Shown here: positions 1-8,782 of the stretch, in pieces
How the letters are laid out: each line of letters begins with the position of its first letter
Position numbering within the stretch: position 1 is the stretch's first letter
Origin: Peribacillus faecalis
GTDB taxonomy: Bacteria > Bacillota > Bacilli > Bacillales > DSM-1321
Direction: 5' to 3'
Assembly: GCF_014712675.1 (NCBI RefSeq)
Contig: NZ_JACXSI010000069.1
Location: forward strand, 1-64,000
DNA length: 64,000 nucleotides
Position numbers and translations under genes: made by a program
Notes under the pieces: model-generated
Told to the model about the DNA's origin: nothing
The model's database searches: none
Seen by the model: the letters and a program-made list of their open reading frames with translations, nothing else

Positions 1-53
1 TATAAGTTACACACCATAGCATTACCATTATGGGTATCTTGGTGGAAAACAAA

Positions 54-83
54 ACCCCGGGAATATATTTTCATCCCCGGGGT
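54..83 (-). terminator. GC-rich hairpin with minus-strand T tract
   Basis: Eight-base inverted repeat (ACCCCGGG / CCCGGGGT) around a 14-base A/T-rich loop. Read on the minus strand it is followed by a T-rich tail, as in an intrinsic terminator. No minus-strand gene lies to its right, so it may serve as a bidirectional boundary ahead of sigX. Its purpose is unclear. Confidence 0.4.
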
Positions 84-188
84 GTGAGTGTAAAATCATG
101 AATGTTTCTTATAAAATACATCTTAAGCCGTATGACCAAACTGCTGAACTCATCCATTATAAGATTATCTGTCGAAAATCATTTTGAT

Positions 189-215
189 TGTAACTTTTTC
201 AAGTAAATATACGAC
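189..215 (+). promoter_or_regulatory. ECF (SigX-type) promoter of sigX-rsiX
   Basis: TGTAAC at 189-194, a 17-base spacer, then CGAC at 212-215. This is the -35/-10 layout known for B. subtilis SigX promoters, which include the autoregulated promoter of sigX. It lies 31 bases before the sigX start, so autoregulation is inferred. Confidence 0.75.
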
Positions 216-245
216 TAATTTATAGTGGAGAAGGAGGATGTGGTT

Positions 246-800
246 ATGAACTCCGAATTCCGGCAGCTTTATGAGAAATATCATCAAGATTTATTTCAAT
301 TTTTATTTTATATGGTTAAAAACAGAGAAACTGCTGAAGATTTAATACAGGAAGTTTATATTAAAGTCCTAAATAATTATAAGAAGTTTGAAGGGAAAAG
401 CAGCGAGAAGACATGGCTTTATTCAATTGCGCGAAACACGGCTATTGACTATTTCCGTAAACAAAAGAATTGGAAGAAACGGCTTTTTTCGAATTTTGAT
501 TGGGGCAGAGAGACAATCAAGGATGAAACTCCTTTGCCTGAGGAAATAGCAATTTTGCATGATGATATCAAAACATTATATAAAAGCTTGGATCGCTGTA
601 GTGTAGACCAAAAGTCTGCATTGATTTTGCGTTATGTGCAGTCGCTTTCGATCGCTGAGACAGCTGAGGTTTTAGGTTGGACTGAAAGCAAGGTGAAAAC
701 GACACAGCATCGGGCGCTAAAAGTTCTAAAAGATATGCTGGAAAGTGAGGATGAAATTAGGAGGTGGGAAGATGAACGAATCAATGCGGGAAATCGATAG
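246..800 (+). CDS. sigX: ECF RNA polymerase sigma factor SigX
   Basis: This is a 184-residue sigma-70 family protein of the extracytoplasmic-function class. It directs RNA polymerase to envelope-related promoters when released from its anti-sigma factor. Region 2 sits at roughly residues 5-75, with the typical AEDLIQEVY and TWLYSIARN segments. Region 4 with its helix-turn-helix lies around 115-170 (SIAETAEVLGWTESKVKTTQHRA). It closely resembles B. subtilis SigX across its length. The ATG at 246 is chosen because AAGGAGG at 231-237 lies 8 bases upstream; a GTG at 225 would place the ribosome site inside the gene. It overlaps rsiX by 29 bases, which fits co-translation with its regulator. Confidence 0.93.
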   Translation: MNSEFRQLYEKYHQDLFQFLFYMVKNRETAEDLIQEVYIKVLNNYKKFEGKSSEKTWLYSIARNTAIDYFRKQKNWKKRLFSNFDWGRETIKDETPLPEEIAILHDDIKTLYKSLDRCSVDQKSALILRYVQSLSIAETAEVLGWTESKVKTTQHRALKVLKDMLESEDEIRRWEDERINAGNR

Positions 801-1482
801 AGTTGAATCTGCATTGAAAAGTTTACCGAAGATTTACGATCAGCGGAGCGATCAAGCCGTTTTCTTAAGATTGAATGAAGCGATGGATTCTCAGACTAAA
901 AAGCAAAATCAATTCCGTTATATCCTTGTTTCAGCAGTAACTATTATGATTTTTACGCTTCTTACCTCCGTTATTTTTCTTGAAAATCGGTTTGACGTTA
1001 AGCAATCAACTGTTTCGCAAAAAGATGAGATGAAAGTACAAGAAACGGCTTTACGGGATAAGGATTATACAGATTCGAACTATACTGTTTCTTCTCAAAA
1101 TAAAGTATCTAAATTGCCGCTTCATGATGAACTTTTTGGTTCTGTGACGAAATATGCCGATATTTCCGCAGCCCTAAATTCGATAAGACAGGTTGAAGCT
1201 TCTTCAGGGGATCCGGTTCCTTACATAGCCAGTACGGATTCTGTTCAATTTGAGAAAATAGAAGAGCATAATGGACAATTATTGCTTACATTTACGGATG
1301 ACACGGTTTTGGAGAATAACAGGCAGTATGAAATGCTGATTTCAGAAATCCTTGTGACAGCAGAGGACTTTGACTTTCAGACAGTACGTTTTCAAAACAG
1401 TGATGTAGACGTTGTCGGTTCATATGATCTAAAGGGAGCGATAGCAGTACCCGATACTCCGGAGCGTGATATATCTGAATAG
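772..1482 (+). CDS. rsiX: Anti-sigma-X factor RsiX, short form
   Basis: The protein has 236 residues, with a cytoplasmic N-terminal part of about 40 residues, one transmembrane helix at roughly 43-64 (ILVSAVTIMIFTLLTSVIF), and an extracytoplasmic remainder. It should hold SigX inactive at the membrane. Identification rests mainly on its position: it overlaps sigX and shares the topology, and sequence conservation is weak. B. subtilis RsiX is about 370 residues, so the outer domain here is much shorter. The ATG at 772 follows GGAGGTGGG at a good distance. The gene ends in a clear terminator, so sigX-rsiX is a two-gene unit. Confidence 0.8.
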   Translation: MNESMREIDRVESALKSLPKIYDQRSDQAVFLRLNEAMDSQTKKQNQFRYILVSAVTIMIFTLLTSVIFLENRFDVKQSTVSQKDEMKVQETALRDKDYTDSNYTVSSQNKVSKLPLHDELFGSVTKYADISAALNSIRQVEASSGDPVPYIASTDSVQFEKIEEHNGQLLLTFTDDTVLENNRQYEMLISEILVTAEDFDFQTVRFQNSDVDVVGSYDLKGAIAVPDTPERDISE

Positions 1483-1486
1483 AATG

Positions 1487-1528
1487 AGCTTTGAACAAAC
1501 AGAAAGGTTTGGTTCGAAGCTTTTTTTA
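1487..1528 (+). terminator. Intrinsic terminator after rsiX
   Basis: AGCTTTGAAC pairs with GTTCGAAGCT (one G-T pair) and is followed directly by a run of seven T. It closes the sigX-rsiX transcript. Confidence 0.8.
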
Positions 1529-1620
1529 TTGAGGTGACGAATACTTTCCGAAATGATTACAAACTCTAGTATACGTGTGATTGATTTTGCAACATTGTAA
1601 AGTGATCAGGTAAGGTTCTA

Positions 1621-1649
1621 TTGAAACTCTTGCCGACATACACTATACA
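1621..1649 (+). promoter_or_regulatory. SigA-type promoter of the M23 peptidase gene
   Basis: TTGAAA at 1621-1626, a 17-base spacer and TATACA at 1644-1649, placed 33 bases before the start codon. The peptidase gene is therefore probably transcribed separately from sigX-rsiX. Confidence 0.65.
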
Positions 1650-1682
1650 CTATGAAGAAACTATTGTCGGAGGACAGAAAGA

Positions 1683-2381
1683 ATGTTGGATTATGGTAGA
1701 AGGCTGCTGGTGGTAGCGGTTCTGGCATTATTTATCAGCCTACTATTTATAGGGGCTGCAACTAGTAGAGCTGATAGTTTAAATGAACAAGAATGGATAT
1801 GGCCGACGACCGGAGAAATCAGCGATTATTTTGGTACGAGAGCAGGAAAGCATAAGGGAATTGACATAGCCGGAAGTGAAGATGCTGATGTGCATGCAGT
1901 CAGTGACGGGGTAGTCAGCAAGTCGTATTATTCAGATTCTTATGGGAATGTCGTTTTTGTAGAACATCCGCTCGAAGGTTATGAGACTGTCTATGCTCAT
2001 TTGAACGAAAGGACTGTTCGTGAGGGTGAATACGTGGAGAAAGGTCAAATAATCGGGAAAATGGGAAATACAGGCCGTTCTAGCGGTGTACACTTACACT
2101 TCGAGGTGCATCAATCGGAGTGGACAGCTGAGAAGGAGAACGCGCTTGATCCGCTCATTGTTTTTGCTGATATGAAAAAGGAAACAATTGAGGTAAGTGC
2201 GCATGAACAGAATCATATAGCTGCAGAACAGCAAAAACATATCGTGAAGAAAGGCGAAACATTATGGAGTATTAGCGACCATTATGGTGTTCCGGTGAAA
2301 ACGTTGTTAGTGCTTAATAATATTAGCGATCCGAGCCGTATATTTGAAGGACAAGTTATCCAAATCAAAACAAACGGATAA
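1683..2381 (+). CDS. Secreted M23 peptidase with C-terminal LysM domain
   Basis: This 232-residue protein is predicted to cut peptidoglycan cross-bridges outside the membrane. A signal peptide or anchor covers about residues 8-30. The M23 (LytM/lysostaphin) domain follows, with zinc ligands visible as H57 and D61 (HKGID) and H139 in the HLH motif; H106 is the second catalytic-type histidine. A LysM wall-binding module covers about 186-230 (HIVKKGETLWSISDHYG). The start follows GGAGG by 9 bases. In B. subtilis this gene is not found between rsiX and serA, so it is an insertion relative to that order. The neighbour SigX also governs envelope functions, but a shared role is only inferred. Confidence 0.9.
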   Translation: MLDYGRRLLVVAVLALFISLLFIGAATSRADSLNEQEWIWPTTGEISDYFGTRAGKHKGIDIAGSEDADVHAVSDGVVSKSYYSDSYGNVVFVEHPLEGYETVYAHLNERTVREGEYVEKGQIIGKMGNTGRSSGVHLHFEVHQSEWTAEKENALDPLIVFADMKKETIEVSAHEQNHIAAEQQKHIVKKGETLWSISDHYGVPVKTLLVLNNISDPSRIFEGQVIQIKTNG

Positions 2382-2469
2382 TGGTAAGGCCGTCACAGCT
2401 CCTTATTGGTGTGCTGTATGGGTAGACAGCTATCCGCATTCAGAACTATATACTTCATAACAAGAAATA

Positions 2470-2495
2470 AGAGGATGTCAAAAGACACCCCCTTA
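2470..2495 (-). terminator. Terminator after serA
   Basis: GAGGATGTC, four A, then GACACCCCC form a stem with G-T pairs. On the minus strand it ends in a T-rich stretch just beyond the serA stop codon. Confidence 0.65.
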
Positions 2496-2506
2496 GCAAA
2501 TAAGTG

Positions 2507-4081
2507 TTATAAAGAAATACGATGTAATTGGCAAATGTCTTCCATTTCAAGCATTTTGTTATACATATCGTCGCAAAGCGGCTTATCGAAAGAAAGCACC
2601 ATAATCGCTTCCCCGCCGGCTTCTTTACGGCCAACTTGCATCGTTGCAATGTTAATGTTGTTATCGCCAAGGATTTTACCGACGCGACCGATAACACCCG
2701 GTTTATCGGAATGTTGAATGTACAGTAAGTTGCCGGCAGGAACGAAATCAATTGAGAACTCGTTCAAGCTTACGATACGAGGTCCGTACTGGTCGATATA
2801 TGTTCCTTTGACATCCAATTGGCGGTTGTCGCCTTTGATTGTTACAGAGATTAAGTTGTTATAACCTAAAGCATTTTGTGAAATTTTCTCTCCGACTGTA
2901 ATGCCTCGCTCTTTCGCAACAAGCATTGCGTTTACTTCGTTTACAGCCACATCAACTCTTGATTGGAAGAATCCTGATAAAATGCTCTTTGACAAGATGC
3001 TTGTATCGAAATCAAGAACAGAGCCGGCGTAAGTCACTGAAATCTCACGAACACCTTCCTGCAGGCATTGAGAAGTAATGCTTCCAAGCTGTTTAGCCAA
3101 GCTGTAGAATGGCTGAATCTTTTCGAATACTTCCTTCGAGATAGCAGGAAGGTTGATTGAATTTGAAACCGGGTTACCGTTCAAGAATGTCAGCACTTCT
3201 TGTGCAACTTGAGTCGCTACGTTTAATTGCGCTTCCTTCGTTGATGCGCCTAAATGCGGTGTTGCGATAACGGAATCAAGCTCAAGCAGTTTGTTGTTTA
3301 CTGCAGGCTCTTCAACGAATACGTCAAGGGCAGCGCCGGCTACATGACCTTCAAGGATAGATTCATATAGCGCATCCTCATCAATAATTCCGCCGCGTGC
3401 GCAGTTTAACAGATAAACACCTTTTTTAGTTTTTGAAAGGCGTTCTTTATTCAGCAATCCTTTTGTTTCTTTTGTTAATGGTGTATGAACAGTAATAATA
3501 TCGGCCTGTGGAATTAACTCGTCCAACGGCATAGCTGCAATGTTAAGCTGTTTTGCTCTTTCGGCAGTTAAGAAAGGATCGAAAGCGATAACAGTCATGC
3601 CGAAAGCTTTAGCTCGTTTCGTCAATTCAGCTCCGATACGTCCCATTCCGACAATACCCAGTGTTTTGCCGTTCAATTCTGTTCCTGTAAATGAGTTGCG
3701 TTTCCACTCTCCATTTTTTAAGGAAGCATAAGCTTGAGGAATGTGGCGCATTAAGGAAGCCATCATAGCGAAAGTATGCTCAGCTGTAGAAATGGTATTG
3801 CCGTCCGGAGCGTTAACAACAACAATTCCTCGTTTTGTCGCAGCAGGAATTTCTACGTTATCAACTCCTACCCCGGCGCGAGCGATGATTTTCAGATTAG
3901 GCATTTTATTCATGAGCTCTTCTGTCACTTTTGTTGCGCTTCTTACTAAAATCGCATCTATTTCGTGCAATCTGTCAGCTGCTTCTTCAACCGTTTCTTG
4001 AATTAATTCGATGCCGGTAGCTTGAAGAAGTGGAGTAAGTCCCTCAGGTTTAATAGCATCAGCCACTAGTATTTTGTACAC
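2507..4081 (-). CDS. serA: D-3-phosphoglycerate dehydrogenase
   Basis: SerA oxidises 3-phosphoglycerate to 3-phosphohydroxypyruvate with NAD, the first step of serine synthesis in the cytoplasm. The 524-residue protein has the catalytic and Rossmann domains in the first 310 residues ([13 protein letters not shown] nucleotide fold, [17 protein letters not shown]). An intervening domain follows, then a C-terminal ACT domain (about 450-524), the long type with serine feedback potential. I prefer the GTG at 4081, because AGGATGGTG lies 6 bases upstream and the product then begins like the B. subtilis enzyme. An ATG at 4093 is possible but has a poor ribosome site. It has its own strong promoter and stands alone on the minus strand. 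Confidence 0.95.
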   Translation of the reverse strand: MYKILVADAIKPEGLTPLLQATGIELIQETVEEAADRLHEIDAILVRSATKVTEELMNKMPNLKIIARAGVGVDNVEIPAATKRGIVVVNAPDGNTISTAEHTFAMMASLMRHIPQAYASLKNGEWKRNSFTGTELNGKTLGIVGMGRIGAELTKRAKAFGMTVIAFDPFLTAERAKQLNIAAMPLDELIPQADIITVHTPLTKETKGLLNKERLSKTKKGVYLLNCARGGIIDEDALYESILEGHVAGAALDVFVEEPAVNNKLLELDSVIATPHLGASTKEAQLNVATQVAQEVLTFLNGNPVSNSINLPAISKEVFEKIQPFYSLAKQLGSITSQCLQEGVREISVTYAGSVLDFDTSILSKSILSGFFQSRVDVAVNEVNAMLVAKERGITVGEKISQNALGYNNLISVTIKGDNRQLDVKGTYIDQYGPRIVSLNEFSIDFVPAGNLLYIQHSDKPGVIGRVGKILGDNNINIATMQVGRKEAGGEAIMVLSFDKPLCDDMYNKMLEMEDICQLHRISL

Positions 4082-4140
4082 TGATAACACCATCCTAAAA
4101 TTATTTAATATTTTAATATTTTAATATTTCAATAAAATTA

Positions 4141-4169
4141 ATTCTACAAAATATACTGAAAACTGTCAA
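4141..4169 (-). promoter_or_regulatory. SigA promoter of serA
   Basis: On the minus strand TTGACA (4164-4169), a 17-base spacer and TAGAAT (4141-4146) make a near-consensus vegetative promoter about 60 bases before the serA start. Confidence 0.75.
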
Positions 4170-4324
4170 TTTTCTCAGAATTATTATTCCATATATTGAT
4201 GCAATTTTAAGGATTGTATTTTTATTTGTAATAAGTTAGAATTAAGTTAATAGATGATTCAACTGAAAAAATGAATAATGGTTCATTTTTGGTTGTACAC
4301 CATCTATAACAAATTAATAAGATC

Positions 4325-4466
4325 TACTTTCGGGGCAGGGTGAAATTCCCGACCGGCGGTGTTGAAGTTTAATCTTCTAAGCCCGTGACCTATATTTTTC
4401 TTCGGAAGAATATAGCTGATTTGGTGAGACTCCAAAGCCGACAGTATAGTCTGGATGGGAGAAGGT
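4325..4466 (+). ncRNA. FMN (RFN) riboswitch
   Basis: The conserved RFN core is readable: GGGGCAGGGTGAAATTCCCGA near the 5' end, ACCGGCGGT, GCCCGTGAC, then GTGAGACTCCAAAGCCGACAG and GGATGGGAGAAGGTGGA at the 3' end. It senses flavin mononucleotide. It sits in the 5' leader of ribU, so it should shut off riboflavin import when FMN is plentiful, by promoting the terminator that follows. Confidence 0.95.
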
Positions 4467-4536
4467 GGAGGTTCGGACGTTTTGACTTGTTTGAAAAAAC
4501 GAACATCAAACGTTTATTTAACCTTGGAAATTTTCT

Positions 4537-4576
4537 CCCTTTAGCATATATGTGCTAAAGGGTTTTGTATTTTTAA
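4537..4576 (+). terminator. Riboswitch expression-platform terminator
   Basis: CCCTTTAGCA / TGCTAAAGGG is a perfect 10-bp stem followed by TTTTGTATTTTT. It lies between the FMN riboswitch and ribU, so control by premature termination is the likely mechanism. Confidence 0.85.
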
Positions 4577-4756
4577 GGTTGCAGCTTTGATTAATGATAG
4601 CGAAAATTAAAGATTTTTTGGTGTATGCATTTTTACTTGCATCAAATAAGGCGATGCTTTATTTTTCAAAGCAGCTCTCTTGAAAATGCAATGATTCCAT
4701 TGGTTAGAGCCTATCCTCTTTTCGGAATAGATCAGAAAAGAAGGAGAGACAGTTCA

Positions 4757-5338
4757 ATGGTAAAAGATCAAAAGTTAAGAAGGTTTGTCGCAATCGGGAT
4801 GTTCAGTAGTATTTCGTACATTTTAATGCTGCTCAATTTTCCTCTGCCGGGTTTTCCGGCATGGCTGAATATTGATTTCAGTGAAGTGCCGGCTCTCGTA
4901 GCTACAATTATTTATGGACCGGTGTCAGGAATCGTTGTTGTCTTAATCAAAAATATTTTAGATTGGTTTATGACAGGGAGCGAGACAGGTATTCCAATCG
5001 GACACATTGCGAATTTAGTTGCAGCGATATCGTATATTTTACCGACATATCTTATTTACAAAAAAATCAGCTCGAAAAAAGGGTTGATTGTCGGATTAAT
5101 TGCTTCTACTATTACAATGGCGGTTGTGATGTCATTCATGAACTATTATTTCATTTTGCCGGCCTATTCGGTTCTTGCAAATTGGGGAGCAATGTCGGCA
5201 GCAGAAACAAGAGCAATTGTGACTTCAGCAATTTTGCCGTTTAATCTAATAAAAGGGGTCGTTGTAACAGCGGTGTTCTTATTGCTGTTCAGCAAGCTGC
5301 AGGTTTGGATTAACAAAGTTGCGCCTGCGAAAGTCTAG
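4757..5338 (+). CDS. ribU: Riboflavin ECF-transporter substrate-binding subunit RibU
   Basis: RibU is the membrane subunit that binds riboflavin and works with the shared ECF energising module (EcfAA'T), encoded elsewhere. The 193-residue protein is strongly hydrophobic with about six membrane segments. It carries a RibU-type start (LRRFVAIGMFSSISYILM) and a DFSEVPALVA stretch typical of this family. It resembles B. subtilis FmnP/RibU in length and sequence. The ATG at 4757 follows AAGGAG. An FMN riboswitch and terminator upstream support the substrate assignment. The reading frame stays open upstream but enters the leader RNA and has no ribosome site there. Confidence 0.93.
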   Translation: MVKDQKLRRFVAIGMFSSISYILMLLNFPLPGFPAWLNIDFSEVPALVATIIYGPVSGIVVVLIKNILDWFMTGSETGIPIGHIANLVAAISYILPTYLIYKKISSKKGLIVGLIASTITMAVVMSFMNYYFILPAYSVLANWGAMSAAETRAIVTSAILPFNLIKGVVVTAVFLLLFSKLQVWINKVAPAKV

Positions 5339-5562
5339 AAAACCGTTACCGGTTCTTTTCTATTTTTGATTTCACCCCCTTGATACCACTTCGATGGAAA
5401 AGGAGACATGTGGGAACCGAAATGCGGAAGCGGCCCGATCAGCATAAGACGGATTATGCAGGAAATTGACAAATTTCAAGAGTGTTACGTCCGCATGTCT
5501 TCGCCGATATGCCCTACATCCTGTATGCCTCCAAGCATGTCAGGTATAAGGTTAGACAACCA
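5338..5562 (-). repeat. Family A repeat, extended copy, minus orientation
   Basis: Read on the minus strand it starts GTTGTCTAACCTTATACCTG and ends in AAGAACCGGTAACGGTTTTC against the ribU stop. The middle carries extra material (GCGGAAGCGGCCCG, ATAAGAC, GAAATT) that recurs in the composite copy near 63.1-63.2 kb. The terminal ACCG/CGGT hairpin is symmetrical and may terminate ribU transcription as well. No gene is supported here. Confidence 0.75.
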
Positions 5563-5590
5563 TCTAATTTTTAGTCTTATATATAAAAAA

Positions 5591-5620
5591 GGCGGAAAGC
5601 TCAAGAGCTTTCCGCTTTTA
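5591..5620. terminator. Bidirectional terminator downstream of fer
   Basis: GCGGAAAGCTC and GAGCTTTCCGC form a perfect stem with A-rich sequence on the left and T-rich sequence on the right. It can work for fer on the minus strand and for readthrough from ribU. Confidence 0.8.
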
Positions 5621-5675
5621 TTTATGAAGAAAACAGATACAGTTGAATCAGTCTGCTTCCTTAATTCTTGAACAA

Positions 5676-5966
<291 letters not shown>

Positions 5967-5999
5967 TTATCCGTATAGTAAAACCTATTACTAAATCTT

Positions 6000-6028
6000 A
6001 TTGTATATGGCACACATTAACTTTTCAA
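6000..6028 (-). promoter_or_regulatory. SigA promoter of fer
   Basis: Minus-strand TTGAAA (6023-6028), 17-base spacer, TACAAT (6000-6005), about 75 bases before the fer start codon. Confidence 0.65.
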
Positions 6029-6138
6029 TAGCTTTACTTGGTTATTCCGTACCTTTATGCAATTAAATTGAGATATCCATTGTAAACCATTCCGATAGAG
6101 AAAGTCCAAGAAAAAGTGAATCCTTGTTTATATAATGT

Positions 6139-6168
6139 TTTACAGCAAAATGTGATAAATTCTGATAA
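6139..6168 (+). promoter_or_regulatory. Possible promoter of ypbB-recS
   Basis: TTTACA at 6139-6144 and TGATAA at 6163-6168 are 18 bases apart and 44 bases ahead of the ypbB start. The -10 box is weak, so this is a candidate only. Confidence 0.35.
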
Positions 6169-6211
6169 AATATATTGTAGGAATTTGATGAATGATAAGG
6201 TTGGAATGAAT

Positions 6212-7273
6212 ATGATCGATTCGTATTTAGAAAGTCTTATTTTAGAGTGTTTAATGCGCATAAAAGGCGAACGAACTGTTTATTCAGTTTTCCACTTAAT
6301 AACCGGGAAGAAATCTTCGCAAACAATACAAGATGGTCATTTATTTGGAGTGACCCCGTACTACCGGACATACACCTCCCTGACGCGTGAAGACTATAAT
6401 CGAATCATCGCTTCTTTGCAAGAGAAGGGTCTGCTTATTGTGACACAAGAAAATGGAGAATACGAACTATTGAGCCGATCTTCGGAAGTGCTGCGTCAAT
6501 ATCGGACCGTTCTCCCGCTTGTAAAGCATATTAACGGATTGTTGTTTCATGGCAAGGATCAGGAGTTTTGGAAACGATTTTCCTTGATTTTTCAAGTTTT
6601 ATCGCAAAATGTCCACGGCAACAATAAATACTTTACTGTTCAACGAGAAAAAGACATCCAAATATGGGTTAAAGCATTTTTGTATCGGCAGAAAGATTGG
6701 AAAGCATTATCTGTATCACTTTATGCAGAAATACAAAATATGTTATCAGCATTTTCAAAGATGCACGGAGAGGTTATTCTCCTAAAGTTATCGGGATATC
6801 ATCGGGTCGGCTACAGCAATGGGCAAATCGCCAATATGCTGCAGGTTGATGAAACATATGTGCACTATTTATTTCTTGATGTTCTGCATAAAATGCTTGA
6901 ACAGGCAAGTACCGGATCTGTGCCAATTTTGGCATCAATTAGTGAAATGCAAGAAAAAACGAATCAATTGCCATTAACGCGAAGCACATTGACTACTTTA
7001 AGTTATTTGAAGCGTGGCTATACAATTGAGGAAATTGCTCATGCACGAGGACTGAAGGCTAATACGATCGAGGATCATATAGTCGAAATGGTGTTCCATG
7101 GAGAAAATATTGATATCTCTTCGATTATATCAGAAGAACAAATAAGAATTATTTTGGACACTGCTGATCAAATGCAAACAAGGCAATTAAGAATGCTTAA
7201 GCAAGCACTGCCTGATTCCATCAGCTACTTTTTGATTCGTTTGGCCTTAGCGAGAGGGGAGGGGCGGCATTGA
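6212..7273 (+). CDS. ypbB: YpbB, helix-turn-helix protein paired with RecS
   Basis: The 353-residue protein matches B. subtilis YpbB in its KGERTVYSVFHLITGKKSSQTIQD start and in its place before recS. The C-terminal third (about 275-345) contains a helix-turn-helix-like region (YLKRGYTIEEIAHARGLKANTIEDHI), resembling the Helicase/RQC-linked HTH found in RecQ partners. Its exact job is unknown. The overlap of its TGA with the recS TTG suggests the two act together at DNA. Start uncertain between ATG 6206 and ATG 6212; both follow AAGGTTGG. The frame is open further upstream without a ribosome site. Confidence 0.85.
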   Translation: MIDSYLESLILECLMRIKGERTVYSVFHLITGKKSSQTIQDGHLFGVTPYYRTYTSLTREDYNRIIASLQEKGLLIVTQENGEYELLSRSSEVLRQYRTVLPLVKHINGLLFHGKDQEFWKRFSLIFQVLSQNVHGNNKYFTVQREKDIQIWVKAFLYRQKDWKALSVSLYAEIQNMLSAFSKMHGEVILLKLSGYHRVGYSNGQIANMLQVDETYVHYLFLDVLHKMLEQASTGSVPILASISEMQEKTNQLPLTRSTLTTLSYLKRGYTIEEIAHARGLKANTIEDHIVEMVFHGENIDISSIISEEQIRIILDTADQMQTRQLRMLKQALPDSISYFLIRLALARGEGRH

Positions 7274-8781
7274 CATTAGAAGAAGCACTTTATCGCTATT
7301 TTGGCTATCAATCCTTTCGACATGGACAAAAAGAAACAATTAAAGCTGTTCTGGATGGGAAAGATACACTTGCCATGCTGGCAACCGGAACCGGCAAGTC
7401 AATTTGCTATCAGCTCCCGACTTATTTACGAAAAAAGCCGACAGTCATTGTATCGCCGCTCGTATCGCTCATGCAAGATCAAGTCGAGCAATTGAAGGTC
7501 AATGGTGAAAAGAGGGTCATCGCTTTAAATTCTTTCTTGTCTGTACAAGAGAAGAGTGACGTTTTAAAGGCTTTAAATCAATATATGTTCATTTTTATGT
7601 CACCGGAAATGCTGGTGCTTCCCCATGTGCTCCGTGAGCTCGAAAGGTTGGATATCGGATTGTTTGTTGTAGATGAGGCGCACTGTATTTCTCAATGGGG
7701 CTTTGATTTTCGGCCGGATTACATGCATCTTGGAGAAGTAAGAAAGCAGCTGAACAACCCGGTCACACTAGCTTTAACAGCTACTGCGACCGAGGAAGTA
7801 AGAGCGGATATTAAGCGCTTCCTTCTTCTGGAAAAATGCTATGAAATCATTACAACGGTGGATCGCAGTAATATCGGTCTTTTTATTGAAAAGCACGAAT
7901 CTTATGCTGATAAAGAAGCAAGGCTTATTGATTTAGTGAAGAAACTGCAGAAACCGGGCATTATTTATTTTTCAAGTAAAAGAACAGCAGAACATATACA
8001 AGCTGTAATGAGAGAAAACGGAATAGAAGGAACGGCCGTTTATCATGCTGGGTTAGATGTTGAACAACGGGTTCTCATCCAGCAGCAGTTTCTTCGAAAT
8101 CAATTGCAGGTTATTTGTGCTACGAGTGCTTTTGGTATGGGAATCAATAAGGAAAATGTCCGTTTTGTCATTCACTTTCATTTACCGTCAAGCATGGAAT
8201 CATATTTGCAGGAAATCGGCAGAGCGGGACGGGATGGCAAACAAAGTGCCGCGATTTTGCTTTATAGCCATGGGGATGAGGAATTGCCCCAATTCTTACT
8301 GAATAGTGAGTATTTGCATGAAGACCAAATTGAAAGCTTAACAGAAATATTGGCTCAATCAAAGACGGAAGCTGATGAGATGTTCATGAAGCGGATGATT
8401 GCAGACGGTGCTCGGGAAATCGGAATTACCGAAACGCAGGAGAAGCTGTTCAGACATTTTATGCAGCAAAAAGAATGGTCTTTGGATAGAAGAAAAGCAC
8501 TGTTTATAAAACATCAACAAGAGTCTGCGCGAAAAAAACAGATAAAATGGCAATCATTTTATCATTGGGTTTTTCAAAAGGAATGTTATCGTGACGGGAT
8601 TCGCCGTTACTTTTCTGAAACACCGGGTAAGCATCCGGCTCTTTGCTGCAGCAACTGCCATTCCAGTTTGGAAGACTGCTATCAGAAGGATGATTCGGTT
8701 AAAGAATATAACGAAATGATGGCTCGCTTAAGCTGGCAAGAAGAGCTGGCGAAATTTTTATTACCGGAAGAAGAGATGTGA
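7270..8781 (+). CDS. recS: ATP-dependent DNA helicase RecS (RecQ family)
   Basis: This superfamily 2 helicase (503 residues) unwinds DNA 3' to 5' during repair and recombination-fork processing. Motif I is GTGKS with K43, and motif II is DEAH at about 135-138. Motif VI is QEIGRAGRDG, and a C-terminal cysteine cluster (CC-N-C, then C) suggests a zinc site. It has no HRDC domain and is about the length of B. subtilis RecS (ypbC), shorter than RecQ. Translation starts at a TTG that overlaps the ypbB stop, after GGGGAGGGG. Confidence 0.93.
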   Translation: MTLEEALYRYFGYQSFRHGQKETIKAVLDGKDTLAMLATGTGKSICYQLPTYLRKKPTVIVSPLVSLMQDQVEQLKVNGEKRVIALNSFLSVQEKSDVLKALNQYMFIFMSPEMLVLPHVLRELERLDIGLFVVDEAHCISQWGFDFRPDYMHLGEVRKQLNNPVTLALTATATEEVRADIKRFLLLEKCYEIITTVDRSNIGLFIEKHESYADKEARLIDLVKKLQKPGIIYFSSKRTAEHIQAVMRENGIEGTAVYHAGLDVEQRVLIQQQFLRNQLQVICATSAFGMGINKENVRFVIHFHLPSSMESYLQEIGRAGRDGKQSAAILLYSHGDEELPQFLLNSEYLHEDQIESLTEILAQSKTEADEMFMKRMIADGAREIGITETQEKLFRHFMQQKEWSLDRRKALFIKHQQESARKKQIKWQSFYHWVFQKECYRDGIRRYFSETPGKHPALCCSNCHSSLEDCYQKDDSVKEYNEMMARLSWQEELAKFLLPEEEM

Positions 8782-8782
8782 G

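Noticed and set aside
5408-5671. 87-residue frame between ribU and fer
   Set aside because: It runs through the extended family A repeat and the fer terminator.
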